Numbered from the stretch's first letter, positions 1 to 11,560 are shown. The stretch: DNA of 64,000 nucleotides from Mimachlamys varia (GCA_947623455.1 OX392538.1:30193001-30257000); one strand, 5' to 3'. Notes: generated by a model from the sequence alone, not told the origin. Program-made: numbers and translations.

Positions 1-827
1 ATTATTGCGAACACTGGCAAATCAGAAAGGATCCCAATCATGTTATCCGGCCGTAATATGTTAGCAGTAAAGAGATAAACACTTTGTTTGGTCAGTGAGG
101 TCCTTAAATGACCCTGGCTGTTAATGGCAAGTAAAACAATCAAATCAAACACAAGAAGCCGGAATATACGGAGGAGGGTGCGTCTTATTAGCCCCGTATC
201 AGAGATACTGGTGCCCCATAGTTATCACTCGGTCTGTCCACATGTAGTTTCTGCTGGTTTTGTTTGTTAACAACTTTAAAGTAAGAAATTTACTTTAAAT
301 TTGGTATTTTAGTCAATTTATAAGAGGCCCATACAATTTTTGATGTACTGATACCTTTTGTTATTGTGTCCTCGCACTGAAATTATCATTTATCAAAACC
401 AAGTTTGAGCTGTAAAACACTGACAAGTAAAAAAGGGGCTGTTTGTAAATCTACATCAGTCCCCATATCACCGATCCTTGAGCATTGAACCCAACGATTA
501 AACAATCTGATTAAAATCATGCTTTAATCTCCACGCCATTCTGCAAACTTCTCTCTGATGTGTCAACTCATGGGTTGACCGTTGTCGCTCTTTGTTTCAA
601 ACTAGTAGAATTTTCCAATAACTGTCATTTGCATCACAACACTGCACGTAAACGTTTCGGTGACGAAATAATTAAACGTACAGATACGATTACGTAACTT
701 TAAAACATTGTCGCCATTTAGAGTTTTATGTTGTGGTTTTTCCAGAGCTACATTTTTGTAATTAATATTATAGAAGATTGTTTCGTATTGATGTCTATGA
801 AATATATCCATGTTCGTGATATTCCAG
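1..827 (+). other. Intron 2 (3' part) of METTL27-like copy A
   Basis: The first ~90 bases resemble the intron 2 sequence just downstream of exon 2 in copies C (near 42.95 kb) and D (near 57.5 kb), including the words for a tGTTATC...tagcagtaaagagat block. Exon 2 of copy A should therefore lie just left of the window. The stretch near 477-500 and 525-560 also resembles MITE-like ends seen elsewhere. The intron ends with the acceptor attccag at 821-827. No other gene is seen here. Confidence 0.6.
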
Positions 828-2663
828 TTACAAAAGCTTGGATTCCATACCGTACATGGCCTGGATCCATCACAGTCCATGTTGGAAATGGCACGTGCTA
901 CAAATGCATATAAAACTCTACTCTGTCAATACTTTACAGCGGAACCAACTCCTGGTCTCGCAAAAGGTAAACATTACTTTAGGTATGGCTTTGATTCAAG
1001 CAGGAGATCAGAGCAATTACATCGTAATACAATTACGCTAACATTCATTGTCCCCCCTTGAGGCAAATACAATAAATAACTTATTTATTGGCCCCCATGA
1101 GGAAGATACATTAAATTACTTGAATAATTGAAGTCACAATTAACATTATCGGTTGTTTTGGAACGCTGCATGAAGAAAACTTTTTTGTACCGTTCCCCAT
1201 GTGTCCATGAATAGAAGGTTGTATTGTAAGGTTTTGGAACATGTTTCGTTCATTTGTCGCTGCGGGTTTTTGCAATAAGAATTCGCATTAGGTTTATATT
1301 CCATTTTATTGATTCATATTCTGAATTAACTTTGCCAAGGTTCTCGTTGTTTTTGCTCTTTTCCTTAAACAACAATACTATAAAGTGTAACGTCCGATAT
1401 TTTTTTTCTTTTTTTAGACAGTTATGACGTCATCATATCTGCAGGCTCGTTGCTTGCAGGACATCTACCTCCAGATTGTTTCATTGAAGCCACACGAATC
1501 GTTAGACCAGGTACATACCATCAAATTTACAATCAAGTGCTGTTTGCTGACAGTAATTAGGCAGTATATACTATCAATATAAACAATCAGGGAATAAGAA
1601 AACGTCAACAAAACCATTACACAAAATTGATTAAACTAGGGGCAAAATAGGACAAAGTTAAGATTTACATGGAGACCCTGCTGTCCGCCATTTTATTTAT
1701 CAGATCTGTTCAAAAATGGACCATGCACAACAAAGCACCCAGGGGAAGAACCTACATATGAAATTTGATAATGATCCATCCAATACTTCTCAAGAAATAG
1801 CGACAAGATATTTCTCTCAAATCCAAGATGGCCGCATGTCGGCCGTATTGTTCATCGGATCTGTCTGAAATGGACCATTCATAACTGAGCACCAAGAGGA
1901 ACCTACATATAAAATTTGAGAATGATTCATCCAGTACCTCTAAAAAATAGCCATATAACACTTTTACTCAAAAATCCAAGATGGCCACCCCTTGGCAATA
2001 TTTTTTATAGGATCTGTCTGAAGAAATGATTATACACAACAAGGTACTAAGGGGAACCTACATAAAAAAATGAATGATCTATCCAGTACTTTCCAAGTTA
2101 CATAGTGAAAACAAACTATTACTCACAAATCAAAGATGGCCGCCTTTTGGCCATGTTAATTATCAGACCTGTCTGGAAATTGACCATACACAATCAGGCA
2201 CCAAGGGAAACCTGCATATGAAATCTGATAATGATACATCCAGTACATCACAAGAAAAAACGACCAGAAGAATTGTTTAAGGAAGGACGGACGGACAGAC
2301 CACGGACGCAGGGTGACATGAATAGCCCGCCATCTTATGATTTTTACATTCGTGTTTTTTTTTTCAAGATAATATTAAAAATTACAAAGCTGTTTTATAT
2401 TTTTCATCAAAACCAGTTAACTGATATTGCATACCTATGTAATTATATAGATCATAAAAAGACACTTCTGTTTAGGTGGAATCGTCTGCATGCTTACTCG
2501 GACAGAGGGGACTGGCAACTTTAACGAACCGGAATACGCAGAAAAGTTCAAAGCAGTTATTAGGAAACTTAAAGAGGAGAGGAAACTGGAGGAAATTAAG
2601 TTGAAGGAAGTGTATCAAAGTAGATTCAGCGCAATAATAATGACATATAGAGTCTTGCAATAA
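828..2663 (+). CDS. METTL27-like SAM-dependent methyltransferase, copy A (5'-partial, exons 3-5)
   Basis: Likely a cytosolic class I SAM-dependent methyltransferase; the substrate is unknown for this family. Coding exons seen are 828-966, 1418-1510 and 2476-2663, all with AG acceptors and GT donors in phases 0, 1 and 1. Exon 3 carries the post-motif-I acidic loop GLDPSQSMLE. Exon 4 carries the YDVIISAGSL strand and a VRPG turn. Exon 5 carries GGIVCMLTRTEGTG, then an acidic/basic helix and the stop TAA at 2661-2663. A poly(A) signal AATAAA lies at 2693-2698. The exons holding motif I are outside the window. Exon 5 is one codon shorter than in B and C. The reading frame is open throughout, so it looks functional. 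The family call rests on order and spacing of motifs resembling METTL27/WBSCR27; another Methyltransf_11/25 relative is possible. Confidence 0.8.
1590..2340 (+). repeat. Tandem-core (pearl/HINE-like) repeat in intron 4 of copy A
   Basis: Four degenerate units of about 130-150 bp share the words accaagGGGAACCTACATATGAAATTTG (split by mismatches), atccAGTAC and CAAGATGGCCGCC. The array ends in a run of ggacggacggac at about 2284-2300, then a gcccgccatcttatgat half-hairpin. The same family forms the larger array at 36.9-38.4 kb. The left shoulder (1590-1680) matches sequences near 6.23 kb and, inverted, 13.1-13.26 kb. Confidence 0.7.
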
Positions 2664-2837
2664 TGTTGTCAGTTGTCAAAACGAAGACACTAAATAAATA
2701 ACAAGAATCCAAATTATATTTTCTATGTTTTTTACTTTCATATATCGACGATATGTTGTCTACAAACAACATGAAGTTTGCTAAGTACGTATATACCTTT
2801 CTTAACTTTTAAGAAAGGACACCAGAGAAAAGTTTAC
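2664..2837. other. 3' flank of copy A
   Basis: Short AT-rich 3' flank with an AATAAA at 2693-2698, 30 nt past the stop codon. No further gene is visible before the MITE at 2838. Confidence 0.5.
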
Positions 2838-4530
2838 CAATCTGATTAAAATACAGATCTGAAAACATCCCATAAGGGGTCGCGTTCAGATGATCTTTAT
2901 CGCCTCTTTAATTTTCCAATGACCTGTCATCGTGCAGCAAGTCATTTCGTCATATCATTCCACATTACCTTTTTGGTGACGAAATGACTAAACGGACAAA
3001 TGCGATTATGCAAGCTCTGTCGCCTCAAAATTTCACTGTCAAGATTCTGACAGTAGTAATTTGATTGGCTAATGCAACAGGTCATCGGGACATGACCCCC
3101 TATGGAATTTCCTCAGATCATAAGGAGGCTCGACCCTTTTGCAATTAACCGCTAGATTTCCTTAAAACTTTCATATGTTGATTATGCTACCAGGTAGAGA
3201 TGATTTTGTGAAAATCTAAGCATTCCTATGACTTGTTTCATTTTTGGTAAAAAACCACCAAAAAAGGATTATTTTTTTCTTGTGAATGTTGTTGAAAATC
3301 ACAAACATACAATAAAATAAAAAAAGAAATCAATAGCTACCTCAAAAATATTTTATTTGTGGAAAAATGGACAACACGATTTTTACAAAATGTGTTTTTT
3401 TATATCTAGCGGACTAATTTCAGTATTCACAGTCAAATTATTTACATACCATATAGTTACATAAAGTACAAGCAAAAAATTAAAACAAAATATCAATGAC
3501 AAGCTTTTTATGCTACTTATTGAAAACTAGATGAAAAACTGTGTCTAGGGTAGGTTGTCTCCCTTGATGCTATTTGGAAGCTTTTAAAGTGGGTAGTATT
3601 TTTACATAACGCATATACTGTGAATGCGTTCAAGCCTAAAACATTTGAGAACATAACGACTGCCGGCGTTCTGTGTAATATTTCAACAACATAATAGCGC
3701 AAATATAATGACACCAGGCACAGCCCTTTCGAAAAAGGTTCTACCAACACGGATAGCTCTACCACTCGCCGACTCTCTCTCCAGTTTGAGAAAACATGGC
3801 CAGTTGTACCGGTACTATAGGCCTACCTTCCGATTCTGTTCCTATACTGTTGCCGTCGCTGTCAGTGTCCGACAATGTGTCGATATAGTGTACATCTATT
3901 TTTGTTGTTGTGTTGCAATAGGAGTGGTCGTGACAATACTTTATTTGCTCGTAATAGTTGAAGAATTAAAGGCCCAATATACGTAACTTCAGGGAAATTT
4001 TCGTGATTATGAAAACATCTGGAAAAAAATCCAGTTGATAACCATGCAAAAATAAGCCGAAAAGCGGTAACTAACCAGAAACTCTGAACAAAAAAATCTA
4101 ACGAATTGAAAATAATTCAGGTGGGGCCCACTTCAACAACAAACCGAAGGTAGAAGACGGTTTGAAATGGACGGGTGTTTACAAATAGCGTGTTTCAACT
4201 GCTACTGTACCGGTAACTGCGAAAGAATTCATCTTGAATATTGCTGATATCAGTAAATCTTCGCTAAATCTATAAATATAATAAGTTATTAGGCTTGATT
4301 TTCGCTTCAAGTTTTGCCGAAAGTTACGTATATTGGGCCTTTGAACCGTTCCCTCTCATCTCGCCATTGTTGACATCGCGACATATCACGGTGAAGAACG
4401 AATTCGATACCCCGTTTTCAAATACCAGGTACACAAATAGTAAGCTACGTCACCAAGAAATGAGAATCAAAACTTGTGTATTACGTAGGGTCGAGCGTCC
4501 TTAACGCAGCAGAAGTTTACGGAACGGCAC
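2838..4530 (-). mobile_element. CAATCTG-family MITE, reverse orientation, split by a TTAA-flanked element
   Basis: It starts with CAATCTGATTAAAAT at 2838. It carries the internal hairpin arms typical of the family (atttcgtca and tgacgaaat) and the words cctcagatc and ttaacgcagcag that are adjacent in other copies. Here those two words are separated by 1.4 kb of foreign sequence (3124-4500). The expected right end is missing after 4530, where a second partial copy begins. Confidence 0.65.
3124..4500. mobile_element. Non-autonomous DNA transposon (~1377 bp) with TTAA target site
   Basis: The ends read GGAGGCTCGACCCT at 3124 and, on the opposite strand, GGACGCTCGACCCT at 4500. This is a ~14-bp terminal inverted repeat with one mismatch. 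It sits in a MITE at a site that reads gatcTTAAcg in other copies. The right flank is TTAA (4501-4504) and the left is ATAA (3120-3123), one substitution away. A TTAA target suggests a piggyBac- or Kolobok-like mobilising enzyme; that is inference. No transposase is encoded. Confidence 0.7.
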
Positions 4531-4727
4531 ATAATTTTCCAATGACCTGTCATCTTGCAGCAAGTCATTTCGTCACAAATTATTAACTTTTTGGTGACGA
4601 AATGACTAAACGTACACATGTGAGATTATGCAAGCTTGTCGCCTCAAAATCCACATTTCAGATATTGACGCAACAGAAAAAGTTAACGGAAAGGCACGGA
4701 GATCAAGATATAATTTTATTCAGATTG
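4531..4727 (-). mobile_element. Internally deleted CAATCTG-family MITE
   Basis: It carries the family's core (ttttccaatgacctgtcat, paired atttcgtcac/gtgacgaaat arms) and the right terminus ending in CAGATTG at 4721-4727. The left terminus is missing. Confidence 0.6.
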
Positions 4728-4769
4728 ACTCGTCCTCTTCCTGAACATCTGATCTAATTCTCTTATACT

Positions 4770-5299
4770 TTTACTCTTTTTTGTTTAGTAATTTCGTCAC
4801 AAGCTATTGTGCAATGTTGTGACGAAATGACAAGTTTCTAGTTCAGGCGACAAAGGTCACTAGAACATGACCCCATATTGGATGCCAGATCCTTGCGTAT
4901 CGGGATCAGAACTATGGTCAATCCGATTAAAATACATATCCTTGTTCTCACTCCCGTTTTACAAGGATCTTACAACATCCCATATAAGAGGTCATGGTCA
5001 GATAACCTTTGTTGCCTCTTAACTTAACACTAAAATAATTTTCCAATGACCTGTCATCTTACAGCAAGTCATTTCGTCACATTATTCAAGATGAACCTTT
5101 TGGTGACAAAATGACTAAAAGGACATTGCGATTATGCAAGCTTTGTCCCTTCAAAAAAAAATTCTGAAAGTCGTAATTTGATTGCTAATACAAAAGATCA
5201 TCTGAACATGAATACCTATGAGACTTCCTCAGATCTTAACGTAGTAGAGAGCAGTTTACGGCACTGCGCGGAAATCAAGATATGATTTTAATCAGATTG
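4770..5299 (-). mobile_element. CAATCTG-family MITE with its associated left module
   Basis: A complete reverse-orientation copy runs from CAATCCGATTAAAA (4919) to CAGATTG (5299). It is preceded by a ~150-bp hairpin-forming module (4770-4918) that also precedes the copy at 32491. The pair was therefore duplicated together as a segment, or the module belongs to a longer element. Confidence 0.65.
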
Positions 5300-6060
5300 G
5301 AGCTAAGATCTGCTTTTCCCGTGAACTAATTTTCGCAAGGAAATCGTTTTTTCTATTTATGGTAACAGTTACCTTGACCTATCATCTTTAAACCTGTATA
5401 GCCAAAAGAAATTCTAGTTTAATGATGCACAGAAATCGTTGTGTCGACGACGACGACAACGCCGAAATAGTAATACCTTTCTGCAGACAGCACACAAATC
5501 ACACAAGACTCAGACCCAGAAACAAATCTGTTTGATGTTTTGTATCCACCGTTTTCGCCATTTAAATGTTGATATACACAGCTGTATTGTCACCTGCAAT
5601 ACATTTTTTGTCCGTTACGTAAATAAATGCTGTAGTTTCTTTAAATACACCAAGTAACTTCCACTTAATATCGGTTGGGATTTACCTTGATATAAACCTA
5701 ACATTTGCATTAAAAAGGCAATTCAGTTTATCAAAAATGTTTATCAAGATTTGAATGGCGAAAATATCAGATAAAAAACAGATTTACAGCCGAAACGCCC
5801 CCAAATGGTGGTCTTAAATAATGGGAAAGCATTATGATGATATCCCTTAGTTACTCTTTGTTATGGTATGTTACGTAAATATAATATATAACTTCTATAC
5901 CTGGCCTAAGTTACAAGTCTTTCACATTCAATGAGAAAATATGTCGGTTAATGTCTAAGGGGAGGAGATCCGACAGAAATGATTACGTCATAACTGTCAG
6001 AAAATAGGAACAAACGAAGCTGTAAACGAAACACGCATTTTTGTTGTCGATTGTGTTTAA
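5300..6060. repeat. Duplicated non-coding segment (matches 34.68-34.9 and 35.28-35.82 kb)
   Basis: The two stretches align closely for about 700 bp, including CGACGACGACAACGCCG, the words aacagatttacag and attacgtcataactgtc. In the second copy a CAATCTG MITE (34906-35276) and a hairpin element (33741-34681) are inserted. Short open frames here are not kept between the copies, so it is not treated as coding. Confidence 0.7.
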
Positions 6061-7970
6061 AAATGACACAACACACACATACCATGCACCATAACAAAAC
6101 CCTACTCCTAATAAAGCTTTATATTTCATGTGCGCTGCAGTGTCAATATATAAACCAACTTCCGTTTCGGTTCATAGGACTTTAACCCTAAACGAGTATG
6201 AATACGAACGTGAAATGTAAAAAAAATCAGAGAATACCAAAGCGTAAACAAAACCATAATTCGAACTCAAAATCGATTAAACAAGGGGCAAAATAGGAAC
6301 AAAGGAACGATTTACATGGACGCTTCATCGACGACACCCGCCATGTAAATCTTGGACACATCAAAGTAAGCATCAATCCTCAAAATGAGAACCGAATCAT
6401 CATTATCATCACAACAAGTAAACACACTAACAAGCACACTAAAATACGTCTATCTTCATATCACACAAAGATGCAGAATATTTCTCGATGAGATCAAGAT
6501 GGAGACCATAAAACATGCCCATTCTTCATCAACTTGCTTTTCTCGATGAAGGTAAAAACAATGCATATCACGGCGAACTCTCGTTTGGATGAGAAATAAT
6601 TATAGGCAACTTCATTGTTGAATTTAGTCCATTTAAATCGTTTAACATATAACATCAAATAAACTTATTTTAACATCGAAAAGAAGCATCGTCAGCACAA
6701 ATATAATCTTTTTATCAACCATTCTCCGCCATGAAGAGGGCCCATCTCCCTGATTCTCGGAATGTGCAGAATGCCTATCGTCCGAAAAAAATTGTCAGCA
6801 TTATTGCCAATCTGACACCACATACATTTTGTAGAAAGACGATTCGTATCCTTACCATCAGTGTGAAGTCGACCAAATATAGCATGCATGTTTTCGGGTT
6901 CTTTTGCATGTTATTATCACATATGAGCCGCATCATAGGTAACAAACAACACGACGCTGACAACTTTTTCCATGGCGGACCACGTCACATTACTCATTCC
7001 AAAAACTGCGAACAGGCCTCCGCAGTATGACGTCATAAATACGCGATGTCATCTATTATGACGACAGTTATTTCAAGTGTTATTTCAAAGCACCCTTAGA
7101 CACAAACAGTGCAAAAGAAACAAAAAGTTTCAACATTTCCATAATTAAATCCTTGTACGGTACTGGTAGCTGTTTTCCACGGACTATATTTCCAAGTCCC
7201 CGTTTTAGGAGAAAGCACGTGAAACGCATTCCGCCTCCCGAAAACAAGCACGCGCTACGGCCTGTTCTGCCAATTCAGCATACAAGTTATTCTTGGAGCT
7301 ACAATTTGTTTCATTTTATGGTCGAAATTCTTTCTTCGGTTATGGCTAGAAGTGGAAATGTAAATACAAGCATTAAACTGAATTCTAGCGCGGTTCATGC
7401 TATTTTTGCTTCCGGTTCTGGTATGGTGGACATGTTTGAAACGTCTCCGGTAAAAATGTAAGCAGTAATGATACATTAAGGATGAGTGACCTTTATATTC
7501 AGCAAAGTAATTTCGCTGTTTGACTTTCATAATTGATTTGGATATTTATTTTATGACATTTGAACGCGTTGAAAGTTGTTATTTGAGTGTTCTGTAAACA
7601 CTATCACCTGCTACAGTGTATTCTATATATAGACACACGTGGATACGTAGCTGAATACGACTCGGTGAACGGGTCATCACTGTACATTCGTTACGCTCTA
7701 AAGAACTTTCATGTCTACGTCCGATTACAGTATATGTGCGTTTGTAGTTTTCGAGGCTCTATACGAGAGGGTCTGCGTGGAATTATTTAATTTCGTTGGA
7801 ATCACTTTATAGAGCCCATCGTTAATCGCCGGTCTTACAGGAGTGCTTGTGTAGTAGGGCAGCGAGCAATGCCACGATAGGATGTCACCTCGACTCGCGT
7901 TGTGTTCTGATTGAAGTGTCAAATAGTTTTTCAACCAGTCATGTACTGCCGCTACCACAGGTTCAATTTG
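6061..7970. other. Non-coding, repeat-bearing interval
   Basis: 6218-6640 contains a repeat whose inverted copy interrupts the LINE near 12.87-13.26 kb. 7230-7390 matches 39.07-39.21 kb. A 102-residue open frame at 7153-7461 is interrupted in that second copy and has no recognisable domain. No credible gene was seen. Confidence 0.5.
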
Positions 7971-8018
7971 CCAATGGCATAGACGTGAAATGATGACTAC
8001 AAGAGTATAGTTAATAAG

Positions 8019-8770
8019 TTTATTAATATAAAGATGATATATGAAATATGTACAATGAAGTAGCTAGCTGTAGGGTCCTAATCCGTATCCAATAGGGCAT
8101 GTGCCCATTATCACCAGAAATATATACAAACGTAAATGAACAACAGAATATAAACAACTAAACTTACACACTGCTGTTTACATTATACTTAGGAATCATA
8201 ATGCTATGGTATGGTATTAACTGGTGTGCCCTGGATAAACATTACTAACAAATATAGCTACAGATATACTAACATGGAGTCTACCCCCCCCCCCCCCCCT
8301 GTATAAAGTTGTATACCTTGCATTGTCTCAGCAATGACAGACGTGTATGTATAAAAACCACCCAACCTCCCAAACTACAACAATAACCCTACATATAAAT
8401 GAAACTATAGCAAACTGAAACTGTCAACAGACTACTGAACAACGTTTTTACAAGTGAAGCTACCACATTCCGCTGACGGAACGATAGGTAGTCCTAATGG
8501 AACATGCTGTAACTGACAACTAACACTAAGGTGTAGATAAGTAGATAAACAAAGCTGCCGCATTCCGCTGACGGAACGAAAGGTAGCTACGAGAGCATAA
8601 TGACAAACCACCCCCAACCCAGAAGTAAGCTATCCAATAGAGAAATAGCCCAACATTCCGCTGACGGAACGGTATACCCACTACATAGCTAACTACCAAA
8701 TACTTAACTACATCCCGCTGACGGGGTGGTAAATTAGGGGGGCTGTCCTCACCTGTATAACTACAGAGGC
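8019..8770 (-). ncRNA. Candidate structured transcript, minus-strand unit with four CTGA-loop hairpins
   Basis: Four short hairpins share the core CCGctgaCGG at 8468-8481, 8563-8576, 8656-8669 and 8711-8728. The outermost one has changed both strands of the stem (CATCCCG with CGGGGTG), keeping pairing by compensatory change. An AATAAA lies on the minus strand at 8024-8019, and a splice-donor-like ACAGGTGAGG lies on the minus strand near 8750. Transcription of this strand is inferred. The unit could instead be part of a solo LTR. Confidence 0.35.
8284..8299. repeat. Poly(C) tract, 16 nt
   Basis: An uninterrupted run of 16 C. Its length may be unreliable in an assembly. Confidence 0.9.
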
Positions 8771-9168
8771 GGTCTAGAAGTATAGAGAGAACTGACCCCG
8801 GGTCGACAAAGCTTTTGTGGTATAGTCGGTTTTTCCGTCGTTATTGACTTGCCTAGTAATACGATCGTATTGTGTAATGGCAGGCGATCCTGTAGTGGTT
8901 TTGGCTCGTACTAGGTGTACGTACCCTTAGTCTCGAAACAGTAGTACTCTGGGATGGTATATGCTAGGGTTTACGGAGAGACATCGTATCGGTATTGATA
9001 TTTGTCTGCTTCGGGTTGTTATATCGGCCATCTTGCGAGGTGGGCCGAGGGCAGTCGTAATACGCACTGTGATTGGTCAAAGGCTTCGGCGGTGAAGCCA
9101 GTCGTTGAGTCTTTTAGTTACTCTCGGTTTTAATCCGGGTAGGTTCACTGGGTTCACGGGGTTAGGGC

Positions 9169-9199
9169 TATATAAGTCACGCACGTGTTGGAATCAGTG
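9169..9199 (+). promoter_or_regulatory. TATA box plus initiator
   Basis: TATATAAG lies at 9169-9176. An initiator-like TCAGTG has its A at 9196, 27 nt downstream of the first T, which is the usual spacing. An E-box CACGTG lies between them at 9182-9187. A donor-like GGTGAGT follows at about 9220. The arrangement points to transcription rightward across the hairpin array. Confidence 0.5.
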
Positions 9200-10150
9200 C
9201 CTTTTCCTGCCGGAAATTTGGTGAGTTTCAGGAGTCGTTTAACGGGTAGTTTAACTTAAGCACTTACGTTAAGAGTATGTAGTGTTAGTTATGAACCTTA
9301 GGGTTTGTTAGGTATAGCTGACACTCTGAGAACAGAGCTGACTCGTACATGGTTAGGTTATAACATAACTGACGTTCTGAGAACAGGGCGGCGTATGCAT
9401 GTTTAAGTCTAGTTGACACTCTGAGAACAGAGTGCATGCCTAATTAATGAAGTGTTATTAGATAGCTGACACTCTGAGAACAGAGTGGCTGTAGGTGATG
9501 CTTTGAGACCAAGGCAACCCTAGGATGTAGGGGCTATCGTAGACACGCGCTTCGGAAACGAGGTGTATTTAATGCATGCTTAGACACCTAATACCCTGAG
9601 ACCAGGATAGCTAATTAACCATGCCATAGGCCTAACACTGAAGCTTTAGAGGGTGTTCGCTCTGTAACCAGAGCACAGGGCGGGTATTTACTTATACCAG
9701 TGTCTAGCTACATATCATGTAGTATATGCGTTTAATGTTAAGACTGTCAACAGAATATGGGTCTCATAGGTAGTGTTTAGTATGTAGGTTTCTGTGGAAT
9801 AGGGGTTGGATATTTCGCCCGTCACGGAGGCAGAAAGTGATTATACTGGTAGGTTGCATTGTATTATGGTTAGGCTAGGCCAATATGAGTATTGGCCAGT
9901 TGTACAAGTTGTCAAACCTGGGCATAGGCCGCAGGCGTTAAATAGGGATACATTATGAGTTATGTCTTTCATCTAGTTATTGTCAGTCATTTAGTTTTGT
10001 TACCGTTATTCTGAGTTTATTTCGTTGGCCATTTTATTAAGTTTAGGTATATTTTTCTACTGGCTTTACACCTCAAATAACAAGTCTCCTTTGTTATTGT
10101 TGAAAGATCAGTGCTTAGTCACTCGGTAATAAACTTGTGGAACTTTATTC
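9196..10150 (+). ncRNA. Candidate non-coding transcript or LTR R-region with eight tetraloop hairpins
   Basis: No long open frame is present. Eight small hairpins lie at about 9324-9337, 9374-9389, 9417-9434, 9470-9487, 9499-9516, 9548-9565, 9592-9609 and 9659-9674. The loop is G-NNNN-C in all, with tetraloops AGAA (four times), AGAC (twice), GAAA and TAAC. Stems change in a paired way: CACTCT/AGAGTG, TGCTTT/AAGGCA, CGCTTC/GAGGTG, GTTCT/AGGGC, GCTCT/AGAGC. A poly(A) signal AATAAA lies at 10128-10133, followed by the GT-rich gtgttgttgtggg. It might be the leader of an LTR retroelement; no retroelement coding sequence adjoins it. Confidence 0.4.
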
Positions 10151-10229
10151 TAGTGTTGTTGTGGGTCTTTCCTAACACTTCGACTAATCTAAGGGAAAAG
10201 AACCGGAAGGTGGGTTTAAAAAGTGACTG

Positions 10230-11560
10230 TTGGCCATAGGTTTTATGTCACGGTCCGGTACATTTTGTACCACATTTAAAATTACACATTGCGAAGTCAA
10301 TTGTGGTGGCAAACTCTCATCTCCTGACCCCTCCTACTACACTTTATATACTGACGAGAATAGTCTCCAACCTAGTGATACCATAAACAAATCCTACAAG
10401 TCAAACGATTGGTCCCCGGGTAACCGGATGACCAATCAGAAATGGCCTTACAAATAAGACCACTTCCGCCAGCATGGCGGCGAAGTAGGCATAACAAACA
10501 GGCGACAAGCGCACTGCAACAAAATACCGGGATTATATGGCCATAATAACACCCGGCACAACAAAAATGGAACCAAAAGGTAACAAACTATTCCCCCTAC
10601 ATGGCTAATACAATGACACGACCAAACAAAGGGGTAAAATTCCCTATTTAATAACTTATTAAAAGCCGATTCCGCCACACTTAAGTTCAAGTTTTGAAGC
10701 ATGAAATGAAGAACATTGACATAAAGAATAGGAATATTTGTGATTCAGTGGCAGAGGTTGTTTTAAAGTCGAAAGAATTGGGAAAAAAGCGTTCAGGTAA
10801 TGAGTAAATGTATGATGACATCAAGAGCAGCGTGGATCGTAACACCTTAACACTTGCTAATATGAAGAAGGATGATGACAACATGCGATAGACACTGCAG
10901 CTGTTTTCTGTGAGTTAAAGGAGCTGCGTTCAGAGAGGGCTAAACTTAAGGAGCTAGTGTTAGATCTACAATGTTTATCAATGAAGAGCAATATCATTTT
11001 CTATGGTTTGGAAGGCGAAAATCTGGGTGAGGATACGGAGGGAAAATTGCGTGATTTTCTGTACTATGAGCTTGGTATAGAGGACAGTATAGATTTCGGT
11101 AACGTTCATGGCTTCGGTAAGTTTGAAACGGATAAGCATCGTCCTGTTGTGGCCAGATTTATTCACCATAAGGACATGGAGCTTGTCCCGAGACAATTCG
11201 CACAAACTGAAGGGATCTGGAATTTGGATAAATGAACAATTCCCGTCTGAAATCGAGGACCGGCGTCGTGAGTTATATCCGGTGATGAAACAGCATAAAG
11301 GTGCTGGCAACATAGTAAAGATGGTGCATGATTGACTGTATGTGAATGGCAGGCTGTACAATGATTCTTCCCTGGAACCAACTGTGGAGGCAACCTGTTA
11401 ACATCCAACGGGCGGTGGATTCGGGGAGTATTGCTATAGAGATGCGCTGGACAGGACTCCGACTTCCGGTCAACGTGGGTCCAAACGGAGGCGGAGATTT
11501 ACTACTACACCAACTACATGTAGCTCTTCAAGCTAGGGGTGTCGGGGAGTAGATAACACT
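10230..11560 (+). pseudogene. LINE ORF1-like region, decayed
   Basis: Frames continue across several stops and shifts. Near 10730-10890 a lysine-rich helix (residues like NICDSVAEVVLKSKELGKK) is followed by a coiled-coil-like stretch of repeated E, L and K. Near 10960-11330 the text SNIIFYGLEGE...EDTEGKLRDFLYYELGIEDSI resembles the RNA-binding ORF1 domain of L1-type or related LINEs. It then runs into the ORF2 endonuclease at about 11600. Confidence 0.6.

Noticed and set aside
7153..7461. 102-codon plus-strand frame
   Set aside because: No recognised domain, and the related sequence at 39.07-39.21 kb is interrupted.
8460..8730. CRISPR-like regularly spaced repeats
   Set aside because: The window is clearly eukaryotic, repeats are only ~14-18 bp, and they are hairpins with compensatory changes rather than identical direct repeats.
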